DNA of 64,000 bases, from NCBI GenBank assembly GCA_900239685.1, contig OENT01000698.1:20149-84148 (forward strand), given 5' to 3'. The position numbers and the translations under genes were made by a program. Numbering within the stretch: the first letter of the stretch is position 1; each line of letters starts with the position of its first letter. This document shows positions 38,490-50,940 of this stretch, piece after piece. This DNA is from Rotaria macrura. Lineage: Eukaryota > Rotifera > Eurotatoria > Philodinida > Philodinidae. Under the pieces are notes generated by a model. The model did not search any database. It was not told where the DNA came from and saw nothing but the letters and a program-made list of their open reading frames with translations.

Positions 38490-41400
38490 ATAGTGTGCAT
38501 GCCTTAGTAACGCCTTCAAGCAATTATATATTGTTAGAAAAGAAAAATAATTTAGTACGATCATCAATATCAATATCTTTGTTGACAAGTAGAACTCGAG
38601 AGGGATAGATCTGAAATGAAGATTACGAAAGATCAACCAATGAGTGTTCATTCATTTTCTTTCTTTTGCTTTCACAACGACAAATCTAGATTGCTCTGTT
38701 TGTTTCGCTTTCTATAAAGTCATCTAAATCATCATTCCAATGTTTCTTTTAGTCCACTGTTTCCGTTAAAAGGAAGCTGATAGTGTCGTTGGATAGCTAT
38801 CTCTTTAACGCTCTATTTACATGAAACTTGAAGAAACGGCAATTACATTAGATTCAAAGCTGTTTAGATTATTAGTTCAACATTACTATTATGTCGAACT
38901 CAATTCTAACATGTTCAAGTTTTTCGCACTGAAACTCTTCGTAATGTTGTATTTTATTAGCTAAAAACCAAGGTACACCTGCAAGAGTGACGATTCATTA
39001 ATGATGAATGTTATTTTTATTGAATCTTCTTGAGTAACACCAATACAAACATTGTTTTCTGTTATTCTCACGTTGTGCTTGTTGTTCTTCTCTTGATTCA
39101 TATCATTCATTTTTAATTCGTCTTGGTAATAATCAATGAATTCATGAGGTGCAGAATAAGAAGTTCTGCATTGATATTAAGTGAATTCGAATAGAGAAAA
39201 ACAACTGAACTGAACCAAAAACAAAACAAGATTAACACACTTTTTGATCCTACATTTGAAAATGTATTTCGTTATCATAATTTTGAATGATTGTCATGAC
39301 GATAAAAAAGTCGGTTTTTTTAAATTTTACTTGTATGTCGACTTCGTGACAGAGAGGATTTTCTAGACAACCAATTACGTTGAGTAATCAATCGGACTAA
39401 CAGTATAAGAAAGCACAAAAAAAACAATCTAAGAAATCGGCTCTATTCGTCGAAGAAAAACAGAATTATCACCATCATCATCATTATACGTGTAATTTAA
39501 GTCTGTAGTGGATCGTCGATCATTAAAATCGATAAAGTTGACGAAAAAAGTATAAAAAATATTCTTTGTGTTTTTTTCAATCAACCGAAAACATGACATT
39601 AGATAATCAACTTCGTCTTGATCATTTCTTTAATGATTTGTTGCGTGCCATTCTTTTTTACGCAATCAAATAAACGTTTATTCATAGTATTTGCAATGTT
39701 CATATCTGCATAAATTAATGTCAGAATAATATGCGAAGACTTAGCCAAGTTTTTACTGTTCTACTATTTCTACTCAAGCGTGCACAGCTTAGTTCTAAGA
39801 GCAGCAAGTATACATTAACGAATAGAGCAACTTCAGTTGTTCAATTAAAATCTTTCTAGATAAACTTCATCATCAACTATCTTACTTTAGGGTTCATTAG
39901 CGGTCGTTTGTTTACAAAAAAAACATTCAATCTGGAACAATTTTAGTAGTATTGTCTTTGAAATTTACGTTTACAGTTACTCAACTAATTTACTTTCATT
40001 TTCTATGAAAGGAAATGTAAATAATTCAGTCCTGTTTTGCAAGAATGACGTCGATACGAGTAATGAATGCGTGAAAACTTTACCGTAAAAAAGAGATACA
40101 AAAGATTACAATACAGTCAATAAACAGCTTTTTCAATAGTTATTGTTTTTATTGTTAATAATTGTGAGAAAAAAAGAATGTTTTTTCAAAAATAAGAAAG
40201 CAAAAAGGATAATTCAATTAATTAAAACGAATGCGATTGTAGCCTGACATTATTCAAATAGAACTCAAAGAACAATAGTTTTTATTTAATCTATGAACAA
40301 AAGTAAAATGCATGTCTCTGACGAATTTAGGTAAGAGATGAACGAGTCGATTACGATCACTTTCTACTATTTCTTCGATAGTTTTCTTTTGATTACTGAT
40401 TTTAGACGTATTCGAATTGTCTCATGCTTGATGAAACGATTTTTTCGCGTCAATATTCAAAAAAGTGATCATAGAAAACGCGAAACGCTTTATTTTCTTC
40501 GATCAATAAAATTGAAAACAAACTGACTGAAACATTATTAGCACGCGATTAATCATGACACAATTTTTTTCATACTTATTTCATTGCCCTTATTTGATTA
40601 TTCGTGAGGACGCCATGTCCTTGACTTGCTAGTTATTACAACTGTGAAGTTGAAGAAAATTAACAGCAAATACTTAAATGACGACATTGCGCTCCATTTA
40701 TTGCTTCAGAAGATGTTCGAGACGTTTTCTTTTTAAATCCTCATGCTTGAAGAAACAATTATTCGTTCATCTAATGGAGCAAACATCTCGTCAACGTGGT
40801 CTTACAGCTACTCATCTTAATGTAGATAAAGCATTTTTCATCGTACATCAGCAACTGAGACATATATAAATAGGCCTCGAAATCGTAATTAAGCTTTTGT
40901 TTTCTTCTAAACATAAAATTATCTATGATCATCTGAGTTACATCATCGATACGTATCAAAATTCATTTCTCATCTGCTTGCATTCAGAATTTACTTTTGT
41001 TTGCTAAAAGAAACGAACAGAAAATGTCCTTAAAAGCGTTCAGTTAGAACGATGTCTGTTTCTATCAATGTCAACGTGGATCAAAGAAAAAATATTAATT
41101 ACGAATTTTTAATAGTAACAAGTTTAATGGAAAAAAATAGCTGCTGAAATCAAGTTAATTCTTAGGGGAAAACGAATTTGAGCTTTCTCTTCTATTATGC
41201 AAGGAAATTCTTTTTATGTAAATTCTTTTCTAATTCATTTAATGTTCGTAAAACGAAAACGAGATCTCTTAAAATCGTGATTAAATCTTTCCTATAATAG
41301 ATAATCTATGGTTTTAAATGCATGATAATGCTGTTAATCGATATCATTAAAAATAATGATATGAAATTTTCATGTGTTCTTATTTTAATGATAAATAAAT

Positions 41401-41900
41401 GACTTACTTAGCAAGCAATGCATCCGACCATCGGCGACCACGCATATGGATTCGCTCCATTTATGAATAGTCGAAGAAATGATTCTAATGAGTGTTAGTG
41501 TCGTTTTATGGTTGAATATTAACTTGTCTGTTTGATGTCGGTATCGTGTCTTACGGTTTGCACACTATTTAAATACATGTTGATCGTCATAGACGCTCGT
41601 TTCTTTAGTCGGACGTTCTCTTCTCACACTCATTTTCTGTTGCTCGTTTGTCAGAATCTTTATCTTTCTTGAGTAGCGCTGCTTCGTCGTTCTCATTCAC
41701 AAGAATGAAATACAGAAAGACATACCGGCAAATGACAACAGCCAGAAAAGAAAAGAAAATCAATAACAAATACTAAGAGATTTTCCGCTGGTGTTATCGT
41801 TCAAGATAGCATACTCAAATCAGCCATAGTAGACGGGAAATGTTCCTTTTTTATATATAAATTATTCAATATTGTTTTCCGTCGAAAATCACACAAGCTT

Positions 41901-41968
41901 TATCTATCTATATCTATCTATCTATTTATCTATCCATCTATCTGTCTATCTATCTGTCTATCTATGTA
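41901..41968. repeat. (CTAT)n tetranucleotide microsatellite
   Basis: About 17 imperfect units of TCTA/TCTG over 68 bp, followed by a short TATA-rich stretch and an AG tract. Confidence 0.9.
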
Positions 41969-43545
41969 TATACAAATATATATATTTATAGAAAGAGAGA
42001 GAGACACATGTCTGAAAATATCTTTCTTATTTCGTAAATCTTAATGAAAATCAATGAATGGCAGGCGATTTTCCATCATCACTCCATATTTTTCATTCGG
42101 TAAATACATTTTCTGAATGAGTATGATGAATGAGATAGCAAAGAGTTCGAACGATTTGATTATGGGCTCTTCGAATGTGACATTTTCATCCGATCGAACA
42201 ATGAAAAGAAACAAAACAAAATTGTCTGCTTCCATATATGAATTTGTGATAAACAAATGAAAGCTAATATTAGCTTTTCAATGTGCTTAGACTTCTCCGG
42301 AAGTAGCTAATGATCGAGTATTTTTGAGCAGATATCTCATGGATAAAAAGAAAAACGACACTAGAGCATCTATCATGACCAAAGAAAATGATTTGTCTTT
42401 TGTTGAGCGTAGTCAAAAAAAGCTCCTTACACATTAATAATAGTCGACGAATGTGGGTGTTACTTTTTGAAAAATGAAAAAAAAAACCGGCTGGCAAAAA
42501 GAAAAACTTAGAGCATTATTATCTAAATATAGGACTCATTAGGTTATTCAACTTGCATTGTTAGATAAAATTCTTGTTTTTTAATATTTTTTTTTTATTG
42601 TCGATTGGAAAAAATAAGTCAAGCATGATTTGTTCTATTTTAATTTAGTAAATGAACATAATCTTTTAGAATGAACTATATCTACTAATTTTTATTTCGA
42701 AATTAACAAAACATGCTACATGTCGTGTTGCGACAACATCATCTTCCACAGAGTATTACACTTTACACTGCTGTTCTTGTATAGCTTTCGTCATTGAAAT
42801 TCTGATACCTTTTCATTATTTTATCATTTATAACGACAATAATTATTAACGGAAATCCTGAACTTCCATATATTGATGTTCAATGACATTTTCGACATTC
42901 TTTTGTTTTCTGTGAATTCCAGTTTTCATAAGAGTAAATGTTTTGGACTAATGTTGTCGAGAAGAATAGAACAAAACAACAGTGCCCTTGTCAAATGGGC
43001 ATATTTTAGTGTAGCTCAATGAATTATATCAGTCATCAAAACATTTTAGAACGTTACTTATCAATAAAATATTGAAAAATAATCAAAAATAAGTAGAAAC
43101 ACCGAGATTAAAGTACAAAAACGAAAGACCGATGATTGTGAAAGATCGAAGTGAGTTTGATTAGAACTCAATTTTATCGTATCAAATAGTGAATCGAAAT
43201 TAACAAGAAGAACTTTTGCTCAATCTGCCCTATCTTGTTCAATGCATTTGTTCTTACAAACTACATGAGAGAAACAAAATCAACAACAGTGAGTAGGCCT
43301 ATTATGGCTTTCAATCATCAAATTACAAGATATATTTATCAGCTAATTTGTAGCTAATCTATTTTCATCACTGACAAATAGAGCAATTAAAATTTCAGAT
43401 ACTAACAAATACTGTAAATGCAAGCAAATACGGAAACATCTAGCCTAATTATTTAAAATGCACGCTATTCACTGAAAATAAAAGTAAATATTCGTCAGCG
43501 TTTTGAAGTTTCCGTTAACCGTGTTAACATTTAGTATATATTATT

Positions 43546-43570
43546 AACAACAACAACAACAACAACAACA
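43546..43570. repeat. (AAC)n trinucleotide microsatellite
   Basis: Eight uninterrupted ACA/AAC units in a gene-free region. Confidence 0.9.
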
Positions 43571-44447
43571 CGACGATGAAAAAGTGGTTGCTAAAAATAT
43601 CTTGACATGCAAAGAAAGTATATGTGTCAAAGTCGAAATCAAATTTTGTTTATAATCATCTCTAATTTGATTTCAATCTACACATTAATTCTAGTCATAT
43701 AAGAATAAATTCCCACTTTCATTCATCTTAAGAAAAAAAACCAATTAGCTGTGTTCTTAACTACGCATAGATCAAGTACTCTCACTTGATCAGGCTCTTA
43801 TATGAACATTAAATGCTTCTTCTGCATCGACATCACACAATTGCTGTCAAAAAATAGATTTATGAACAAGTGAAAAAGCATTATATCTCATTACAAAGCG
43901 TTTAATATTTTACCAAAGGCAATATATAAGCGAATTTCCCCTTGGTTTTCTTCGGTTATAGGCAAATCATCTCAAATTAACAATGTTATATAATTATGTT
44001 TAATGTATCATACATAAACTAATACATGACATTTGCAGACAATCAAAGAATGGTAACAGATACCACAGAAAATAATATCAACGCAAAAGGTCTAACAGTG
44101 CGATCGAACCTCGTACGCATATATCCGATTTCCATAAACAACAACAGTTAACTGGTACGAGTTCTTGGATCGAACCACGAGTGAATCGAAATTAATTTAT
44201 ATGCATAAAACCAATTGTTTGTAATTACTTAGCTTTCTCGATTATAAAACACTTGAAAATTATTTTAAAACCTAATTCAATTTTGCCTAGATCCCATGTT
44301 GTTCTACTGCACATACAACACAGAAAATAGGCAAAGGTATCTTGACAATTTCATCATTTCGTTGCGTCGACAGAAAACATACTCAATTTATTCAGAATTC
44401 AGAATCGTTTTCTTTCGTGAATAATCAAGTATAAACACGAAAATTGG

Positions 44448-44747
44448 ATGTCTATCGACGATGAGAATAGGACGAGAACTCGCCAAAACTCTCGTGTCTT
44501 GTTAGACCCGTCTACCCTGGTAGATGATAGAAAAGGACTAAATTTTTACATGATACTTGTCTTGCAGAATCTAATAACAGAATCGTCTTATGTTGATAGA
44601 CAAAAGTCGATGCATAATTCATCTTATTTATTTGACATTTTATTCCAAATGATGCATCTAGATGGAGGAGGTTTAAGGCAACTACTCTATGGTGATGAGG
44701 AAAGTTTTAGTGATCTCATCGACACATTATGTCATAAAAATTCTTGA
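44448..44747 (+). CDS. Candidate small gene, unrecognised
   Basis: A 99-codon frame starts MSIDDENRTRTRQNSRVLLD and ends with an acidic, leucine-rich tail (DEESFSDLIDTLCHKNS). A possible 48-nt intron (GT at 44520, TTGCAG ending at 44567) would remove 16 codons without changing the frame, which is consistent with the shortest introns in this window. The C-terminal part (LFDILFQMMHLDGGGLRQLL) looks helical. It converges on the GH16 gene, whose stop lies about 130 bp away on the other strand. No family recognised; it may be a chance frame. Confidence 0.35.
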   Translation: MSIDDENRTRTRQNSRVLLDPSTLVDDRKGLNFYMILVLQNLITESSYVDRQKSMHNSSYLFDILFQMMHLDGGGLRQLLYGDEESFSDLIDTLCHKNS

Positions 44748-44875
44748 TTCTTGACTGGCTGCACGTGAATTGAAAATAAAGAAAAAGATTATTTCAAATC
44801 AAACGAGAATGATTTACTCGATGAATTTATTGATATTGATCTCTAACATAGAGAAAGAAATATCGATTTCGATAT

Positions 44876-46011
44876 TTATTGCCATTGATAATAGTAAACC
44901 CAGTCGATTTCCATTCGGCGTGGAAAAATATTTTCATCGAGTCCTTGTGCACCACCCCTATTGAAACAGTGCAAAAAAAAGCTAATTCTTGTACTTTGGT
45001 TTATATTCAATAAGTTTTTTTACCAGCTTCCGCCAACAGCAATATTAAGAAGAACAAAAAATGGTTGATCAAATGGCCTGAGATAAGTTTTAAAAAGGAA
45101 AAAATAAAAGAAACATCGGAATTCAATGAAAAACTAAGAAAGATAACTATACCAAGTGGTCCAATCACCATATTTGTTCCAAATGAAAATTCTTGTTTGG
45201 AATGGATTAGATTCATCACCAACAAACATTTCGATCTTGTCAACATTCCAATCCATCGTATAGATTTTGAAATTTGACGTAGCATCACCAACGATAACAG
45301 AATTACTTGGATGATTATTTAACATATGATTATTGGCTTTTGTATGTACGGTTGAATGTATACGTAATGGATCATAACCAACTTGTTCCATTAAATCGAT
45401 CTCACCATTATCTGGCCAATAGGCACTACCATAAACTTGACGTTCAGGTAACTACGTAGTATTATGTTCATAGAAAGATGAATTATTTTTCAACCATCGA
45501 ATAGAAACTTACGAGCCAAAGAGCCGGCCATAGACCACGACCAGTTGGAAGTAAGGCACGAATTTGTAAACGTCCATAAGTCCATTTACCTCTACTCTTG
45601 AGACGAGCTGAAGTAAATCGACGACCACTATAATCTTCCTAGTAGACATTGAAAATTTCTATGAAGAAAATATTCTCATAACTTCGAATTTGATATCTGA
45701 CTTTGCGTGCTTCAATTATCAAACGACCATTTGCACTACCTGGAAAACGTTCACAACGAGCATTTTCTAAGCGATTTTGTGTATAATATTGCTCTTCATT
45801 ATTTCCTATATTTAAAGTAAAATCTGAAATAAATAGAAATAAATATAAAACTAAATGACAAACCCCATCCATGTCCACCAATATCGTACTCCCATTTGTT
45901 AAGATCGATACCACCATCCCAATCGAAATTATCCTCCCATACACGAACCCATCCAGCTTCACTGCATATTACGAGACACCATACGCACATCAACGATATA
46001 AATCCCTTCAT
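44876..46011 (-). CDS. Secreted GH16-family beta-1,3-glucanase (laminarinase-like)
   Basis: Six exons join in frame to 270 residues: 46011-45864, 45805-45702, 45638-45513, 45451-45153, 45077-45024, 44957-44876. The protein begins with a signal peptide (MKGFISLMCVWCLVICSEAG), then WVRVWEDNFDWDGGIDLNKW, GHGWGNNEEQYYTQ and GRLQIRALLPTGRGLWPALW. The catalytic motif is GEIDLMEQVG, in which the two Glu of ExDxxE are the expected nucleophile and acid/base. It ends with PFDQPFFVLLNIAVGGSW, GGAQGLDENIFPRRM and EIDWVYYYQ. All conserved elements of bacterial and invertebrate laminarinases are present. It should hydrolyse beta-1,3-glucans such as laminarin or fungal/algal walls, in digestion or defence. 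Five introns of 48-66 nt show it is resident in an animal nuclear genome. Confidence 0.92.
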
Positions 46012-48614
46012 TTTAATTCGTATTGTGCTTTACGTAGTTGATACTTTCAATTGCAGTATCAGCCGAAAATAGCACATCTTTTATAGGCCGGTTGACACGG
46101 TGAAAAAGAAAAACAATAATAACAAAACATCGATGGAAAAGATGAATGAAAATATTAATTGTAGTTTCAAACGAAAACAAATATACATCGGACAATAATG
46201 CACACATATCAATAACTGTATGCTTAATCTTGCACAAGAAAAAAAAATCAACGTCTATCACTATACTTCTTAGGACAAACATTACAATAGAAAATATTCA
46301 AAATGAATCAAAAGTAGTGTCATATCATCCATGAGCAAGAACAACGCTGAATAATACTTTATCAACAACCAGCAAATCACACGTATTTATAATATTAATA
46401 ATTGTCTTATTATAATATGATTATGCGAATGATTGATTTCGTCTGTTAGCTACGAACTATTCTGTTTTGATGGATAGGTGTTCGTTTGATTAATACAAGT
46501 CGCTTAGCATGGAGAAATCTACAAGTTTATTTTGCAAATTCTGTTGTTGATACACAACAAAGAAATATCAATCATGTATCGAATTACCATCAGTAATCAT
46601 CGTATTAGAAATCTATCGATTCTAAAGTTACCGTAATTCTAATCGAGAACATATGGCTATTATTGTATATATTTATAAGCTTTAACATTGTACTTGGTTA
46701 GCTATTCAACAATGTCAGCGTATTGTAAGTCTAATTACTATTTTTTGAATATTTAAAAAGCAAATTGAACTCAAATTAAATAAAATAGAAATATTGTTAT
46801 TAATTTAACAGTTCAACTTGTGAAAATGAAACAAAGACTAACCATTGAGTTGATGACAGAATGAAACTTTGCGCTTTCATGCATTAATAAAAACTCTTCG
46901 ATTTTTAAGTTCGAAAGAATAAGGACATTTTTCGCTAGAAAATCAATATTAAACTTTCACAATAGATAAGCAGCAATGTGAATATTCAATAGATCATTGT
47001 CTAAACGAGGCATGACTCGTTGATTCCTTCTTAATAATTATTTCAAGAAATCGAACGACTTGAATCATTCATATTAAATTAGGTTTTATCTCCGTGTCTA
47101 CTTTATGACCAATGTATTTGAGCAACATATTTACAAACACCAGTCAACTATGACACTGTGTTCAAGACGTGCTGAAGTCATTGTTTCTTTATAAATTGTG
47201 TTAATCTTATTTCAAGTTTCCAATGTAGCTTTCGTGAGCATATTTGTTTTTCTAATAGATTGTTGTAGGCGTAATGATAAAATATGCTTTATCCGCAAAA
47301 AGTAAAATTGTGTTGAAGAAAACATAATTTAAGTGACGGAGCTATGGAAACAAATTGCCAAGATCTGATAGTTGTTATTCGAATCCCTATGGGATAATAA
47401 TATCAAGGACGATCAAGTAGCTGTTACATTTTGAATGAAGAAGTCAACGAGCACTGCCTTTCAAAACTTTAAGATATACTCCCTGCTTTTAATAGTTGAT
47501 GACTGACGTTTCCCGTTACAGGTCATAAAATATGACAAAATGAGGTGCATGCGAAGTATTTCAAAGGATGTTAGTAGGTGTGTAAAGGAGTTTTCTGTCG
47601 TGTTTGATCTTGTATGATGATAGCAAGAATTGCATCGACATTTTGATTCAGCTCCAAGCGACAAAAAGAGTCGTTTGCATCATGCATGACAAAAAAAAAC
47701 AAGTTTTTCTTTTGACAATTATGTTTTTTCACTATGACTGAGAACAGAATTTTCCGGAATTCCGGTACGTTATATGAAATAGACTTGCGACGATCGATGT
47801 TATTCCAATAGATTGAGATATAGCAGAAGACATTGTAAAGCAATAGTTATTTTTCCTCCTGTTTTACTAAGAACGAAGAATGAATACGATGAGAAAATAT
47901 GCCCTTAATTTTGTCATGTTTCTTTAACAATATCTTAATCGTGATGTCATATTATGAATCAATCTTGAAAGTCATAAGTTGTTAAGATTAAAATAATCAT
48001 ATCTTAAAAATCTGTCATTTTATTTCATACATTTTTTGCTGATAAGAAGTATTTTTCTATTTTTTTTTATTAGATAATTATGAAAGAAAAACTTCCGCTC
48101 AAAAGCAGACCGGTGTTGATTTTAATTTAGCATTCACATGGAAAGACTATAAAGAGGAAGAACAACTGTTCATTTTCACATGAAATATTCATAGATTTTA
48201 CTACTTTGAAGTCACATGTCACATTCACACATTATCGTTTATCTTGAGTAAATAAAAACATATTTCTCTGTATTTCTCAAAACCATATGTTCATGCTGGA
48301 ACTGATCTGATAGATATGTTACAGTTAGTCGTGATTTCTTGAACAACATAATTCTGAGTCATTCTAGCTTTGACGAAAGAACCCTGATTTTCTGTTTCTT
48401 AATTGTTCTTTCGAATGACCATTGTACATTGAAAAGCAATGCAAGCACAGTTATTTGAATAGGAACAAATTTTAAAATGACAGGGTTCGTTGGAAAGAAA
48501 ATCTTTTCTATGTCTTGCATTGTTTATTTATAGTATTTGTTATTACTTCATTGCAAGATTAAGTGAATGAAGGACATTTCGAAAAAAATAAAATAACCTC
48601 TTTCTTTTCTCATT
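46012..48614. other. Intergenic region upstream of the GH16 gene
   Basis: Lies between the GH16 start and the PHM stop, both on the minus strand. The few open frames (for example 47461-47843) have no splice support or motifs. Nothing else stands out. Confidence 0.6.
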
Positions 48615-50940
48615 CTAAAAGACATATTCATAGCGATGTTGCCGTTTACGTGGATTTTCCTTAGGTTTTGCCGGCATGTGATGACCACCATGTAAAATTT
48701 GACCAGGAGCTGGACCATTTGGTGGTGGTGGAATACGGAACGCATTGGCCGGAATTTTGTCCACATTCAAATTCTAAATAATTCATGAAGAGAAAAATGC
48801 AACGCTACGTCTCGACGAGAAAATTAAAATTTACCGACAATTAAAAACCTCTTTACAATTTCCCTGGAAATGTTTACTTTATCTGTAAGGGAACTTCAAA
48901 TTTCCATAAATCACCTAAGCGATTTGGAAACTACCCTAGGAACTTAAGAATAGTCTTAAATTTGTTTAGATTTCAATTTCTCCGTCAATACACATATATA
49001 TGTCGCAGTAGAAATTAAAATCCAGTAGAATTTAAAATTCTACTAGTAGAATTTTAAATTCTACTGGATTTTAATTTCTACTGCGACATTTATATATAGT
49101 TATCTATTTAAAATAGATTAGCATACTGAATCGTATCCAAAATAATATTGTGGAGGTCCAGACGACCCGCAAAGATGGTCATATAACAATTCATCGCCAT
49201 CGACCCAATACATCATGTAAAAGTTACACATTTCATCATTTCCCGTTGAACTAAATCGAAAGACAGAATAGAATTTCAATTCAAACAGCAAAAATACTCA
49301 TACCCGATTCTAACAGTATGTGGTTCTGTATTGAACATTGTGCAAACTGCTGCAACGTAATCACCTTGTTTAATTGTAACATCGTTTTGTACTGGATAGA
49401 ACATTTGTGGTAATTGAGGTGATCGCCGACCGATTTCTGTCCATTCTTGATCATCACCATCACCACGAACTCGGTAGCCAGCGTTCACTAGACCTGTATA
49501 CACAAATATTTGAGCATATTCATTCATCAACTGATGAGAACAACATGATCTACCAAGTTTATGAGCATGAGTGCGAAAAGCAAAAGGATGCATCACAATA
49601 TCTTGTTGAATTTTACATGCTGTTTCGAAGACTTCTAAAAGAACAAAGAATATTTCTTTTTCAAATGAAAAAATCAAAGAATGTTAATAAAAAGAAAAAA
49701 TATTTGATTTCTTATGTGCACGTAGACAAAGATGTGAACTGACCTTCGGTGTTCGACTGAATATGACCACCGGTCAAAAGAAGAAAAACACCAGCACGTT
49801 TAGGTGTACTACACACAAAGACAACGGGCAAGTGAAAATAATAATAAGCACACATAAAAATATCAATGACGAGATTACTATAACCATAAACTATGATACT
49901 ACGAATGAATTACCAGGCGAATAAGGTGCAATTTCACCATCAGTTGCCAACAGCATTACACCGGCCGTCTTTGGCAATCTTTTTAAAAGTATAAGTCAAG
50001 CAAATATCAAAAAACTACTTTCAAGCAAGTACCCCATCCCCACACTCTCTCCTTCACCTTACAATGATGCCATAAATATAAGGATGTTATGACAAGACAA
50101 TTTTATTCATAAACAGAATTGCATACTTACGGTACAGGCGACGTTGTCAGAACTAAACCTGAACGATCAGTTTGACCAGCTAAAATAAAACATGGGATAC
50201 TGTAAAAAGTGACTGTGATTAAATGAATTACCTTTGAATTTGTCAAGATTAGCATAATGAACTTGCAATACGAGATATTTGATCGCTGTTGAACCACCAA
50301 CTTTGAATGCAACATCTACAAATGGATGCACTGACATATTTTAAAAGTGAATTTTTCATTACGAATAATTCAACCTTTTGGTAATGCAGTCTTTTCGGCA
50401 TCTAAAGCCCAAGCATAGATGACCGCTGAGCCTGAAGCACAGGTTGGTGCACTTTTATAACTTTCTACCGAATTATCACCAGTGAAAGTCATTTCACCAC
50501 AATTCCTAAAGAAAAAGGCAAATCTTTGTTCCCTGAAAATCCATGTACTCAACGGGTTACCAAATTTTGTCATGACTGCCTGGATCTGTACATCCAAAAA
50601 GTAAAATATGATGAGCATCCTTTGACGTTGCTGCTGGGTCAAAGGCAGCTAGAAAAAAAAATATACATAAATATAAATTCGTCATCCTATTTCTTGTTTT
50701 CGAACACTCACTGATGAATGTCGGTTGATCTTGATCCATCGGAAATGATGCACATAAATAATCATCGACCTAATAAAATAGTACAATTCATAATTCACGT
50801 AATATCCTAATCATACTAACATGAGTAGCGACAGCATCAGGCATAAGAATGTCTAATTTATTCGGTGTTTTCTCTGCTGATATCAGGAAAAATAGGGAGC
50901 AAAAACTTAAAAGACGCGACAATGGACTATATTTCTTCAT
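48615..50940 (-). CDS. PHM: Peptidylglycine alpha-hydroxylating monooxygenase (PHM) with a duplicated exon
   Basis: Starts at 50940 with a signal peptide (MKKYSPLSRLLSFCSLFFLI), then LDILMPDAVATHVDDYLCAS. Copper-site ligands are all visible: AHHILLFGC (CuH His pair), LQVHYANL (third His), HPFAFRTHAHKLG (CuM His-x-His) and GNDEMCNFYMMYW (CuM Met). Other family blocks are AVIYAWALDAEKTALPK, VAFKVGGSTAIKYLVLQVHY and RRSPQLPQMFYPV. The last exon (48615-48773) encodes a Pro-rich, basic tail. There is no PAL lyase domain, so this is a monofunctional PHM as in insects. It hydroxylates the alpha carbon of C-terminal glycine in neuropeptide precursors, the first step of amidation, using copper, ascorbate and O2 in the secretory pathway. 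Exons 49914-49978 and 49744-49808 appear to be alternatives (see findings). Confidence 0.93.
49000..49089. repeat. Perfect 90-bp palindrome in the last PHM intron
   Basis: Every base from 49000 to 49044 pairs with its partner from 49089 back to 49045, with no loop; the centre is CTAG. Each arm runs inward from TGTCGCAGTAGAAATTAAAA. It lies inside the 353-bp intron 48774-49126. AT-rich flanks (ATATATA on both sides) continue the symmetry imperfectly. Confidence 0.95.
49744..49808 (-). other. PHM alternative exon B (65 nt)
   Basis: Encodes TPKRAGVFLLLTGGHIQSNTE between a TGTAG acceptor and a GTCAG donor. One nucleotide (T) completes the previous codon and one nucleotide (G) is left for the next. 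Length and phases are identical to exon A. Its peptide is the closer match to the form I would expect before VFETACKIQ. Confidence 0.8.
49914..49978 (-). other. PHM alternative exon A (65 nt)
   Basis: Encodes LPKTAGVMLLATDGEIAPYSP between an AAAAG acceptor and a GTAAT donor. One nucleotide (A) completes the codon begun by CC in the upstream exon. The residues align one to one with exon B (shared PK-AGV-LL-T-G-I). It lies 105 nt upstream of exon B in the direction of transcription. Confidence 0.8.

Larger units (their letters stand above)
38490..44447. other. Gene-poor region with microsatellites
   Basis: I found no exon I can support in these 6 kb. The open frames near 40338-40526 and 40678-40869 are short and without splice support or recognisable motifs. 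Simple repeats are at 41901-41968 (CTAT type) and 43546-43570 (AAC type). Confidence 0.55.

Noticed and set aside
40338-40869. Two short plus-strand frames sharing a CTCATGCTTGA word
   Set aside because: No splice support, no motif, and one is rich in Phe/Arg as expected of chance frames in AT-rich DNA.
41901-41968. Tetranucleotide array considered as a CRISPR or satellite start
   Set aside because: Units are 4 bp with no spacers; an ordinary microsatellite.
44085-44200. Two B-box-like GGTTCGATC words on the minus strand suggesting tRNA genes
   Set aside because: No matching A box or cloverleaf stems could be drawn; probably chance or very old relics.
45007-45291. Minus-strand frame with an apparent stop after GGSW in the GH16 gene, suggesting truncation
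   Set aside because: A GT donor inside the Trp codon and an exon at 44957-44876 restore the full C-terminus.
49276-49677. Continuous 133-codon frame through PHM including HKLGRSCCSHQLMNEYAQIF
   Set aside because: The middle portion is an intron: GT after HKL and a CAG before GLVNAGYRVR restore the PHM alignment.
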